From an uncultured Clostridia bacterium (lineage in GTDB: Bacteria; Bacillota; Clostridia; Oscillospirales; Ruminococcaceae), in NCBI GenBank assembly GCA_945947715.1, contig CAMEYZ010000141.1:1-5832 (forward strand): a DNA stretch of 5,832 nt. Reading direction: 5' to 3'. The position numbers and the translations under genes are program-made. Numbering within the stretch: the stretch's first letter is position 1; the number at the start of each line of letters is the position of its first letter. Of the stretch, positions 1 through 5,832 are shown piece by piece. The notes under the pieces were generated by a model. That model did no database searches and was not told where the DNA came from. It worked only from the letters and a program-made list of their open reading frames with translations.

Positions 1-3000
1 TATGAAAAGTACAAGGAGCTGATCGGATTCAGAAGCTTTCTGCTGTCCATTCCCTTTTCAAAGGAAAGATATATCGAGCCCTGTCTCAGCGAATATCAGA
101 AGGGTAGCTCGGCAAGCTTTAATCCCTTTGATACCTTTTACGGAAGCTTTTATGCAAAAAATTATTTTACCATGCTCAACGACCCCAAGCTTCAGGATAA
201 CGTCAAGCTGATATACTCTGGCTGGAGCGTTCTCATAAACAGCAGCAACATACAGTCCGACCTTGGCGAGTCTCTCATAAAGTATTACACAAGCTCCATA
301 GATTCGATTATCACGCTGTATAATAAGCTGACTACCGGCAGCATCGCCGATTTTTCAGGCGATCTCTCCACACTAACTCCCACAGACTGGGATAACGCTG
401 CTGCGTGTATGAACATTTCCGGAGAACTGTTCCGCACTGACCTTAAAACTAAGGACAGCAAAATTAAAAACATATGCAAGAAAGCTCAACTCGACGATGC
501 CACTACCAAGACAATAATCGGAGCCTTTGCCTATATCACCACGGCAATAAGCAAGGTCCGCGACATCTTCCCCTGCACCTCGGACGAGCTTAAGGCAGAT
601 TACGTGAAGCACTATGAAAAGCTCTCGCTGCTCATTGAATTTATTGATGCTGTCAATGAAAGCTTTGATAAGCTAAAAGCTGAGAAAAACGGACTTTCCT
701 TCTCTGATGGTGAGCTGCTTGCTCTGAGACTTCTGGGCAAACTTGAAGGAAACAGCATCGTAAAAACTGAGACCGCTGAGGAGCTTTCAAAGGAATTTCA
801 GCTTATCCTCATTGATGAGTTTCAGGATTCCAACGACCTGCAGGATATGATATTCCGTCTGCTTTCTCCGGGCGGCACCTCTGTTTCCGAGGGCAAAAAC
901 ATGTTCGTGGTAGGCGATATCAAGCAGTCGATATATAATTTCCGACTGGCAAACCCCAAGCTGTTTTACGGCTATCTCAGGACCTCCATCCCCTATCCTG
1001 ACAACCCCGATTCAGACAAGCCGAGAAATATCCTGCTGAATAAAAACTTCCGCAGCAGCAAGAGCGTTATTGATTTTGTCAACCTGATATTCAGCAAACT
1101 TATGACCGATGAGCTGGGCGGCATCAACTATGACGATACACAGAAGCTTATCTACAGCGGAAAGGTATGGGAGGAGCAGAATCCTGACGCTGACGATATC
1201 ATTGGAAAAGCCGACACAGAGATTCTTCTTGTGGACAAGAGGAATACCCCCTTTTCCTATGTTGCTCCCAAGGACAAGACAGACTCAAAAAACGACTCCG
1301 CAACTCCAAAACCCACAGCCCCCGCTGATGATGATATCTCAGAGGCAGTTCTCGAAGCACAGGCTGTTGCACTGAAGATACATATGCTCCTTAAGGAACA
1401 CCCGAAGCTTACCTGTCGGGATATCTGTATTCTCTGCCCCACAAATAATGATGCACCCATTTTCGCTGAGGCGCTGATGAAGCTGGGTATCCGTGCAAGC
1501 CTTGATAATCGAAGCGAATACATTGCCTCCCGTGAGATATCCATTATGCTCAACATGCTGAAAATACTGGATAATCCTCACAATAATACTGCCATGGCAG
1601 GCGTATTGATGTCTCCGATGTTCATGTTCTCCGCAGATGACGCTGCTGCTTTGAACGTTCTCCGTGAAAAGAGAAGCTACTACTATGCAGTAAAAAGAGC
1701 AGCAGAAGATAAGTCATACATCACCGATAACCCCGACGCTCAGTTTGCTGACGCCGACCATATCTATGAGATATGCCGCAATTTTATCGGCATATACGCG
1801 CATCTAAAGGAATATGCGGCAGTTATGGGCCTTGAGGATATCATCAGAAAAATATATTCCGAAACGGGCATCATCGAAATGATGTCGCTTTATCCCAACG
1901 GCGAGACCAGACGTGCAAATCTCAATCTGCTGCCTCGATATGCTGCCGCCTACGAGCAGAACGTCTCCTGCGGAACAGGCGGTATCTACGGATTTATCCG
2001 TTATGTGGACGCAGTGTCTCCAAATAAAAACATGGATTTCGGCAGCGGAAGCTCCTCCTCCGAGTCGGACAACGCTGTTGCAATAAAAACTATCCACAAA
2101 TCAAAGGGTCTTGAATATCCCGTAGTTTTCCTTTGCAGGACATTCAAGCTCACCTACAACGCTTCAAAGAATATTTACTATAGCATGAAAAACGGCGTTG
2201 CCTTCTATGAGACCGACAGCGCCAGCAGAACAGGTTATGCCTCGCTCCCTGCGCTTATTATCGGCAAGGAGGAAAAGCTCGAACTGACAAGTGAGCGCAT
2301 GAGACTTATGTACGTTGCCATGACCCGCGCAAAATGCAAGCTCTTTATCAGCGGTACCCTTATGATGACCGAAAAGGAAAGCACCTCTGTATACCGCGAA
2401 AAAGCAGTGCCTGCAAATGGCATCTATAAGGACTTCGAGTGCGACATCACAGAATGCAGCCCCGATACCGGTATAGATTATGTTCTTGACAGCCTTCCCA
2501 CGGACGCAGTGTCTAAGAATGGAATAGATCACAGTAAGATGCTGAAAAATGATAAAATGCTCCTGTGGATAATTGCTGCTCTTATTGCAGACGGTACCGT
2601 GCCTTATACACGGTATTTCGGAAATGCACCCACATCGCCTGTTAATGTAAGGATAAAGGCTCTCCGGGCAGACCAAAAGCTGCTCCAAAGTCTTTCGGTG
2701 GATAATAACCGTGCCAGCGTCAAGGACAGCTTTATAAACACACCCCCTTCCCCTGAATTTCTCAGTAAGCTTAAGGAGCTCAGACAGTACGACCTTTCTC
2801 CCGAATTTGCATCGGACAGAGAAAAGGAAAATATCCCTGCAAAGCTGACCGTTACCGAGATCACTCACAAGACCTCCGAGGATGACGTTGAAAGGATATA
2901 TTCACATTTCCTGCCAAAATCGGATAGGTTTGACGTGGGTGAAAAATCAGGCGGCAAGCTTTCCGCTTCGGAAAAGGGTACTGCTGTTCATTCCTTTATG

Positions 3001-3555
3001 CAGTATGCCGACCTGAAGGCTCTCTGTGACAGCCTAAACACCGAGGAGGACCCCGTGGGAAGCATGGCACAGCAGCTTTATTTCGACGGACTTATCGGTC
3101 AGGAGGCTGCGGATTACATCACAGAAAGCTCCAAGGTCAAGCGCCGCATAACCGGATTCCTTTCCTCGCCCCTCTGGACAGACTGCATCTCAAAGGCAAA
3201 GGCAGAGGATATAATGGCTGAACAGCCTTTTCTCGCCAAAATTTCCGATATTTTTGACATAAACGGCACAGAACCTCTTGACTTGCGGCTGAAAACATAT
3301 TATAATGATAATTATAGTGATACTTTTGTACAAGGTATTGCCGATCTGATAATAAAGACCGATGACGGGTTTATCCTTGTGGACTATAAGACCAACGAGG
3401 GAAGGTCTCCGTCGGAGCTGATACAAATGTATGAAGTCCAGATGCTTCTGTATACCCGCGCTTTTGAGAAGATATTCGGTCTTGCTGAAGGCTCCGGAAA
3501 GGCTTACATTTATTCATTCGGCATTGACAGCGATTGTACTATCAAAATAAAATAA
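1..3555 (+). CDS. addA: ATP-dependent helicase/nuclease subunit A (AddA), 5'-truncated
   Basis: AddA is the motor and nuclease subunit of AddAB, the Gram-positive counterpart of RecBCD, which unwinds and resects double-strand breaks in the cytoplasm before RecA loading. The frame is open from base 1, so the gene enters from the left; 1184 codons are present and roughly the first 100-150, with Walker A, are missing. Counting codons from base 1, UvrD-type motifs are: II at 272-275 (DEFQ), III at 303-309 (VVGDIKQ), IV at 349-352 (NFRS), V at 697-705 (TIHKSKGLE) and VI at 765-777 (ERMR to MTRA). The RecB-family nuclease follows: H997 in GTAVH, D1115 in GIADL, D1128 and K1130 in VDYKT, then Q1147 and Y1151. 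All catalytic residues are present, so the visible part looks functional. A Lys/Asp/Pro-rich linker occupies about codons 423-445. addB, usually the partner gene just upstream, would lie outside the window. RecB is less likely because the motif wording and host type fit AddA. Confidence 0.96.
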   Translation, partial: YEKYKELIGFRSFLLSIPFSKERYIEPCLSEYQKGSSASFNPFDTFYGSFYAKNYFTMLNDPKLQDNVKLIYSGWSVLINSSNIQSDLGESLIKYYTSSIDSIITLYNKLTTGSIADFSGDLSTLTPTDWDNAAACMNISGELFRTDLKTKDSKIKNICKKAQLDDATTKTIIGAFAYITTAISKVRDIFPCTSDELKADYVKHYEKLSLLIEFIDAVNESFDKLKAEKNGLSFSDGELLALRLLGKLEGNSIVKTETAEELSKEFQLILIDEFQDSNDLQDMIFRLLSPGGTSVSEGKNMFVVGDIKQSIYNFRLANPKLFYGYLRTSIPYPDNPDSDKPRNILLNKNFRSSKSVIDFVNLIFSKLMTDELGGINYDDTQKLIYSGKVWEEQNPDADDIIGKADTEILLVDKRNTPFSYVAPKDKTDSKNDSATPKPTAPADDDISEAVLEAQAVALKIHMLLKEHPKLTCRDICILCPTNNDAPIFAEALMKLGIRASLDNRSEYIASREISIMLNMLKILDNPHNNTAMAGVLMSPMFMFSADDAAALNVLREKRSYYYAVKRAAEDKSYITDNPDAQFADADHIYEICRNFIGIYAHLKEYAAVMGLEDIIRKIYSETGIIEMMSLYPNGETRRANLNLLPRYAAAYEQNVSCGTGGIYGFIRYVDAVSPNKNMDFGSGSSSSESDNAVAIKTIHKSKGLEYPVVFLCRTFKLTYNASKNIYYSMKNGVAFYETDSASRTGYASLPALIIGKEEKLELTSERMRLMYVAMTRAKCKLFISGTLMMTEKESTSVYREKAVPANGIYKDFECDITECSPDTGIDYVLDSLPTDAVSKNGIDHSKMLKNDKMLLWIIAALIADGTVPYTRYFGNAPTSPVNVRIKALRADQKLLQSLSVDNNRASVKDSFINTPPSPEFLSKLKELRQYDLSPEFASDREKENIPAKLTVTEITHKTSEDDVERIYSHFLPKSDRFDVGEKSGGKLSASEKGTAVHSFMQYADLKALCDSLNTEEDPVGSMAQQLYFDGLIGQEAADYITESSKVKRRITGFLSSPLWTDCISKAKAEDIMAEQPFLAKISDIFDINGTEPLDLRLKTYYNDNYSDTFVQGIADLIIKTDDGFILVDYKTNEGRSPSELIQMYEVQMLLYTRAFEKIFGLAEGSGKAYIYSFGIDSDCTIKIK
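3278..3306 (+). promoter_or_regulatory. Candidate sigma-A promoter inside the addA 3' region
   Basis: TTGACT at 3278-3283 and TATAAT at 3301-3306 are separated by exactly 17 bp, one mismatch from the full sigma-A consensus. The -10 box is the left half of a perfect inverted repeat, TATAAT-gata-ATTATA (3301-3316). It lies about 265 bp upstream of the small membrane protein gene at 3571 and points toward it, so it could express that gene separately from addA. The match is seen directly; activity is inferred, and AT-rich coding sequence can produce such matches by chance. Confidence 0.4.
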
Positions 3556-3558
3556 TTC

Positions 3559-3565
3559 GGAGGAG
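3559..3565 (+). promoter_or_regulatory. Ribosome binding site (GGAGGAG) fixing the start at 3571
   Basis: GGAGGAG sits 5 nt before the ATG at 3571 and just after the addA stop codon (TAA, 3553-3555). The near-perfect Shine-Dalgarno match shows that the small downstream frame is a real, well translated gene. Confidence 0.85.
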
Positions 3566-3570
3566 ATACT

Positions 3571-3999
3571 ATGTCACAGTACAGAACAGGCGCACCATCG
3601 CAGCCCCAGTCACCTAAACGCAATTCGGGTGTCCCCGGAGGAGCTTACCTATTATCGGCGATAATTCTCGGTGTTTTTATTTTAATATCCGCAATTATTG
3701 TCGGAAGCGGTCTGAAAAAGCTGTCTGCGGCACTGACCGAGCAGAGCTTTTCTGACAGCTACTCGTCCCCCGATACACTTACCGTAAATTCTCACACAGT
3801 TAAAAAGTACCTGACTCAAAGTGAGGCTGCGGCTTATCTTAACGTATCAGAATCCGATATTTCCAAGGCAATAGCCGACCACAAGATAGATGAGTACATC
3901 ACCACCTCGGAGGGATATTCCATTTCAATTGAGTCTCTCGACGACTATTTCTCCGACGAAGCGTATCAGATACAGATGAAGCTTAATTCCGAAGAGTAA
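3571..3999 (+). CDS. Membrane-anchored protein with acidic excisionase-like helix-turn-helix domain
   Basis: The protein has 142 residues and I cannot assign a function. Residues 1-24 are a polar Pro/Ser/Gln-rich tail with R5, K16 and R17. Residues 25-47 form one hydrophobic membrane segment. A Ser-rich stalk runs to about residue 75. Residues 80-127 match the pattern of excisionase/MerR-like helix-turn-helix domains: LTQSEAAAYLNVSESDIS, then a short wing and a final helix ending LDDYF. Normally this fold binds DNA. Here residues 81-142 hold 14 acidic and only 3 Lys/Arg residues, and the usual basic wing reads EGYSIS, so DNA binding is doubtful. Basic residues flank both sides of the membrane segment (K16, R17 and K49, K50), so topology is uncertain; N-inside would put the domain outside the cell. 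The gene starts 15 nt after addA and ends at a strong terminator, which makes it the last gene of that operon. A membrane-bound regulator is the alternative. Confidence 0.85.
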   Translation: MSQYRTGAPSQPQSPKRNSGVPGGAYLLSAIILGVFILISAIIVGSGLKKLSAALTEQSFSDSYSSPDTLTVNSHTVKKYLTQSEAAAYLNVSESDISKAIADHKIDEYITTSEGYSISIESLDDYFSDEAYQIQMKLNSEE

Positions 4000-4000
4000 C

Positions 4001-4040
4001 AAAAAATCGTGCCGATTTGCATTTTCGGCACGATTTTTTT
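4001..4040. terminator. Bidirectional rho-independent terminator
   Basis: A perfect 15-bp inverted repeat pairs AAAAAATCGTGCCGA (4001-4015) with 4025-4039 around a 9-nt loop. The core is the 9 bp TCGTGCCGA, and the outer A/T pairs give a U-tract on either transcript. It starts one base after the stop codon of the small gene on the plus strand. It overlaps the last base of the stop codon of the minus-strand gene (TAA, 4041-4039), so it serves both converging transcripts. Confidence 0.93.
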
Positions 4041-5322
4041 ACATATCTCCGTCCTTTTTCCAAATTAGCGGCTCGAAGGTGTTTTTCAGTGTCTTTACTA
4101 TTCCGTTAAGGTCTCTGCTCTCGCTCTGGATATCGTTGTCGGGACGATTTCCTATGGTAACGTATTCCTCCGTGCCGGACAGCTCACAAAGCTTAGACAG
4201 CATATTTTTCTTGTCGGCGTTCTTGTTGTATATCTTTATGTAGCTGTATCCCGGATAATCGTCCGAAGGATAGGACAGTATCTTCAGATGTTCGCGGTAT
4301 TCGTTCATCAGCCTTTCGTATAGTGGCTTGATTTTTTCCGTCTCGTCGATGACCATGGTGTAAATTATCCTGTCTCCGGGCGACGGCTCCCTGTTGATAT
4401 AGTTTCGGTAAGGAGAGCATTTCAGCGAGCTGTATATGGAGCTTTCCGCAGTATTTTCCAGCTTGTCGTAGTAGATTATCAGCGTATCGTCGCAGAGAGC
4501 GTTTATAAAGCAGTTTATCCCGCTGCGACGTATCTCTCCGATGATAACTCCCGCCGTGGCATTGGATATCACATACGCTTTTAGGTATGTATTAGCCTTC
4601 ATATCGTAAAGGGCGGCTCCGTCCATAACAATTACGGGCAGCTTTAGGTTGATATCCCCCACAGGCTTCATTAGCGAGGCGGGAGTGCGCATCGTAGCAA
4701 CAGTGAAATTCAGCCCGTCCTCCAGCATGCGATTCAGCTCCACCCTTGAATAGGGCGTAAGCGTCTCCGTTACGGGGGCCAGCATATCGTCAAGCTCGGT
4801 GATGAAAAGGATATTTTTCCTGCGTCTTCTCGGCATTCGAAGCATGCTCAGAAGCACTCCCACACCTATTCCGATGAAGGTGTCAAGGACTCTGTTCAAC
4901 ACAAAAATAAACGGGTCCTCATCTGCGATATGCACAACAGCTATGCTCAGAAAAACTACACAGGAAAAATACGAAGCATTTTTCTTATTAAGCAGGACTG
5001 TAGTGTAAAGCACAGCTATTATCATAAAGGATATCAGGATATAGGACGCAAAACTCGGAAATGCAAGAGGTCCGAAGATATATTTCATTATCAGTAGCGT
5101 AACCAGTCCGCCAGCTGCTCCGATAAGAGTGCCTATGCTTCGCTGGAGAGCATTTGTGCCCGTATTTTTCGAGTAGGGCTGGATACACCACAGCACCGCA
5201 AGCATGGAATAAAAGGGAATCCCACGATATCCTCGGAGAATGTAAATAACGTAACAACGCAGAACTCCCACTGCCGATTTGATTATGCGATTCCCAGGAA
5301 GCGGTATTTTTTTATTTTCCAT
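4039..5322 (-). CDS. FUSC/aromatic-acid-exporter-type membrane protein fused to a degenerate Cof-like HAD domain
   Basis: From the ATG at 5322 the protein has 427 residues. Residues 11-162 hold about six hydrophobic segments (near 12-29, 34-49, 62-84, 91-111, 116-133 and 141-162). The second-to-third segment region resembles FUSC/ArAE-type transporters (QPYSKNTGTNALQRSIGTL, 48-66), as does NRVLDTFIGIGVGVLLSML at 143-161. A basic stretch, PRRRRK (164-169), then marks a cytoplasmic boundary. Residues 171-427 resemble Cof-type HAD phosphatases, with decayed motifs: ELDDM at 176-180 in place of DxDGT, TMR at 210-212 in place of TGR, a Lys at 371/372 kept as motif III, and GNRPDND at 391-397 in place of GDxxND. 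The first Asp, the nucleophile in active enzymes, appears to be Glu. The membrane part probably exports small organic anions or sits in envelope stress handling; the HAD part may be a ligand-binding or regulatory domain. Both roles are inferred. An open frame continues upstream to an ATG at 5397, but a promoter lies inside that extension. The gene appears monocistronic. Confidence 0.85.
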   Translation of the reverse strand: MENKKIPLPGNRIIKSAVGVLRCYVIYILRGYRGIPFYSMLAVLWCIQPYSKNTGTNALQRSIGTLIGAAGGLVTLLIMKYIFGPLAFPSFASYILISFMIIAVLYTTVLLNKKNASYFSCVVFLSIAVVHIADEDPFIFVLNRVLDTFIGIGVGVLLSMLRMPRRRRKNILFITELDDMLAPVTETLTPYSRVELNRMLEDGLNFTVATMRTPASLMKPVGDINLKLPVIVMDGAALYDMKANTYLKAYVISNATAGVIIGEIRRSGINCFINALCDDTLIIYYDKLENTAESSIYSSLKCSPYRNYINREPSPGDRIIYTMVIDETEKIKPLYERLMNEYREHLKILSYPSDDYPGYSYIKIYNKNADKKNMLSKLCELSGTEEYVTIGNRPDNDIQSESRDLNGIVKTLKNTFEPLIWKKDGDM

Positions 5323-5327
5323 ATAAG

Positions 5328-5333
5328 TCATCC
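5328..5333 (-). promoter_or_regulatory. Weak ribosome binding site (GGATGA) supporting the start at 5322
   Basis: GGATGA, one mismatch from GGAGGA, lies 5 nt before the ATG at 5322. The alternative in-frame ATGs at 5331, 5343 and 5397 have no recognisable Shine-Dalgarno sequence. The weak site suggests modest translation. Confidence 0.55.
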
Positions 5334-5356
5334 AATCTATCATAAAATATATGTCT

Positions 5357-5385
5357 ATTATATACCCTATTATTTCTTTTTTCAA
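5357..5385 (-). promoter_or_regulatory. Sigma-A promoter of the FUSC-HAD gene
   Basis: Reading on the minus strand, TTGAAA (5385-5380) and TATAAT (5362-5357) are separated by 17 bp. The -10 is perfect and the -35 has one mismatch. Transcription would begin near 5350, giving a leader of about 28 nt before the ATG at 5322. The promoter lies inside the longest open reading frame, so the codons between 5397 and about 5350 cannot be translated from it. Confidence 0.82.
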
Positions 5386-5463
5386 GAGGTTTTGCATAAT
5401 ATCAAAAAATATTATTCATTTTCGATATATTTTAGCCAAAAGCTGAGTTTTTTTTTATTTGTA
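5386..5463. other. AT-rich divergent intergenic region
   Basis: This AT-rich stretch lies between the leftward sigma-A promoter and the rightward ECF sigma gene. It holds a run of nine T (5448-5456) just upstream of the candidate ECF promoter, which could act as an UP-element-like tract. A short inverted pair, ATATC (5399-5403) and GATAT (5424-5428), is also present but too short to call an operator. No gene or RNA is evident. Confidence 0.5.
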
Positions 5464-5490
5464 TGTAACGTTTGGGTTTTCGGAGAGTTT
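5464..5490 (+). promoter_or_regulatory. Candidate ECF-type (autoregulatory) promoter
   Basis: TGTAAC (5464-5469), 16 bp, then AGTTT (5486-5490), continuing TAATAA-like into AATAAAC. This resembles the AAC-type -35 plus CGTCT-type -10 layout of promoters that ECF sigma factors use to control their own genes, with two mismatches in the -10. Transcription would begin a few bases before the ribosome binding site at 5501, giving a very short leader. No good sigma-A promoter is visible in its place. The resemblance is from family knowledge; self-control is inferred. Confidence 0.4.
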
Positions 5491-5500
5491 AATAAACAGA

Positions 5501-5509
5501 AAGGGGGTG
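5501..5509 (+). promoter_or_regulatory. Ribosome binding site (AAGGGGGTG) that questions the sigma-factor start
   Basis: AAGGGGGTG is one mismatch from the ideal AAGGAGGTG. The GTG at its end (5507) is in frame but lies within the Shine-Dalgarno itself, leaving no spacer. The next in-frame codon that could initiate at normal distance is CTG at 5516, 8 nt after the last G of the G-run. Confidence 0.6.
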
Positions 5510-5832
5510 AACGGTCTGGAGCTTGATAATGTATACAAACGATATGCAGATATGGTGTATCGGTACCTTATCGCGCTGTGCGGCAATGCCGACCTTGCGG
5601 AAGAGCTTACTCAGGAAACCTTTTTTCGCGCAGTCAAGCACGCAGACAGCTTCGACGGTAAGGCAAAGGTCACCACATGGCTCTGCACTATTGCAAAAAA
5701 TACATACTTTTCCTACCTAAAAAAGGAAAAGCGGCACCCTCGCTGCGATATTGACGAAATGGAGCTCGCCACCGAACAGGACATGCTCGAACAGGAAAGC
5801 TGCCGCGAGATATACAAGGCTGTTCATCGTCT
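5507..5832 (+). CDS. ECF-type RNA polymerase sigma factor, 3'-truncated
   Basis: This is the N-terminal 108 codons of a group 4 (ECF) sigma factor, which directs RNA polymerase to a stress or signal regulon. Counting from the GTG at 5507, sigma region 2 is complete at about residues 5-76. It shows DMVYRYLIALCGN (15-27), the region 2.2 core AEELTQETFFRAV (31-43), FDGKAKVTTWLCTIAKNTYF (49-68) and a basic end LKKEKR (71-76). An acidic linker (81-98) follows and region 4 is just beginning at EIYKAVHR when the window ends. No ATG fits: the first in-frame ATG (5552) is inside region 2. GTG at 5507 lies in the ribosome binding site, and CTG at 5516 would give a product starting MELDNVYKRY, which looks like the usual N-terminus of this family. 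An anti-sigma gene is commonly next and would lie off the edge. The regulon is unknown; the divergent FUSC-HAD gene has its own sigma-A promoter. Confidence 0.93.
   Translation, partial: MNGLELDNVYKRYADMVYRYLIALCGNADLAEELTQETFFRAVKHADSFDGKAKVTTWLCTIAKNTYFSYLKKEKRHPRCDIDEMELATEQDMLEQESCREIYKAVHR

Noticed and set aside
1109..1375. An 88-codon plus-strand frame inside addA
   Set aside because: It overlaps addA out of frame, has no ribosome binding site evidence and matches no domain.
2164..2868. A 234-codon open frame on the minus strand inside addA
   Set aside because: It lies wholly antisense to clearly conserved addA motifs V and VI, shows no recognisable domain and has composition typical of a reverse-frame shadow.
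5398..5428. Short inverted repeats (AATAT/ATATT and ATATC/GATAT) as an operator
   Set aside because: They are five-base AT-only or nearly AT-only matches in AT-rich DNA and are expected by chance.
5431..5456. Small hairpin (TTTAGC/GCTGAG) followed by nine T, resembling a terminator
   Set aside because: The stem is only 6 bp with two G-U pairs, and no plus-strand gene ends upstream of it; the T-tract fits better as an AT-rich element next to the candidate ECF promoter.
5523..5720. A 65-codon plus-strand frame starting with ATG
   Set aside because: It overlaps the ECF sigma region 2 in another frame; the sigma motifs are unmistakable in the chosen frame.

Overview
The window looks like chromosomal DNA of a low-to-mid GC Gram-positive anaerobe of the Clostridia, most likely a Ruminococcus-like member of the Oscillospirales. 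That placement is an inference. It rests on the AddA-type (not RecB/RecC-type) recombination nuclease, strong GGAGGAG and AAGGGGG ribosome binding sites, near-consensus sigma-A promoters, and the style of the ECF sigma factor. No mobile element, CRISPR array, tRNA or rRNA was seen.

Layout. (1) Bases 1-3555, plus strand: addA, cut at its 5' end. It encodes the helicase/nuclease subunit A of AddAB, with UvrD-type motifs II-VI and a C-terminal PD-(D/E)XK nuclease all visible. Motif I (Walker A) lies off the left edge. (2) Bases 3571-3999, plus strand, 15 nt after addA: a small membrane-anchored protein with an excisionase-like helix-turn-helix domain that is strongly acidic and has lost its basic wing. 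It is probably co-transcribed with addA and may also have its own promoter inside the addA 3' region (3278-3306). (3) Bases 4001-4040: a perfect 15-bp hairpin with A and T tracts on either side, serving as a terminator for both converging genes. (4) Bases 4039-5322, minus strand: a two-part protein with an N-terminal FUSC/aromatic-acid-exporter-type membrane domain and a C-terminal Cof-like HAD domain whose catalytic motifs are degenerate. A TTGAAA-17-TATAAT promoter inside the longest open frame shows that the real start is the downstream ATG at 5322. (5) Bases 5323-5506: a divergent intergenic region with the sigma-A promoter leftward and a possible ECF-type promoter rightward. (6) Bases 5507-5832, plus strand: the first ~108 codons of an ECF sigma factor, cut by the right edge. 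Its region 2 is complete, and its start may be an unusual CTG.

The genes form three units: an addA operon for double-strand break repair, a stand-alone membrane protein gene, and a divergent ECF sigma gene that probably continues into an anti-sigma gene off the window. The most unusual items are the exporter/pseudo-HAD fusion and the membrane-tethered acidic helix-turn-helix protein. I did not find a complete new defence-type system.
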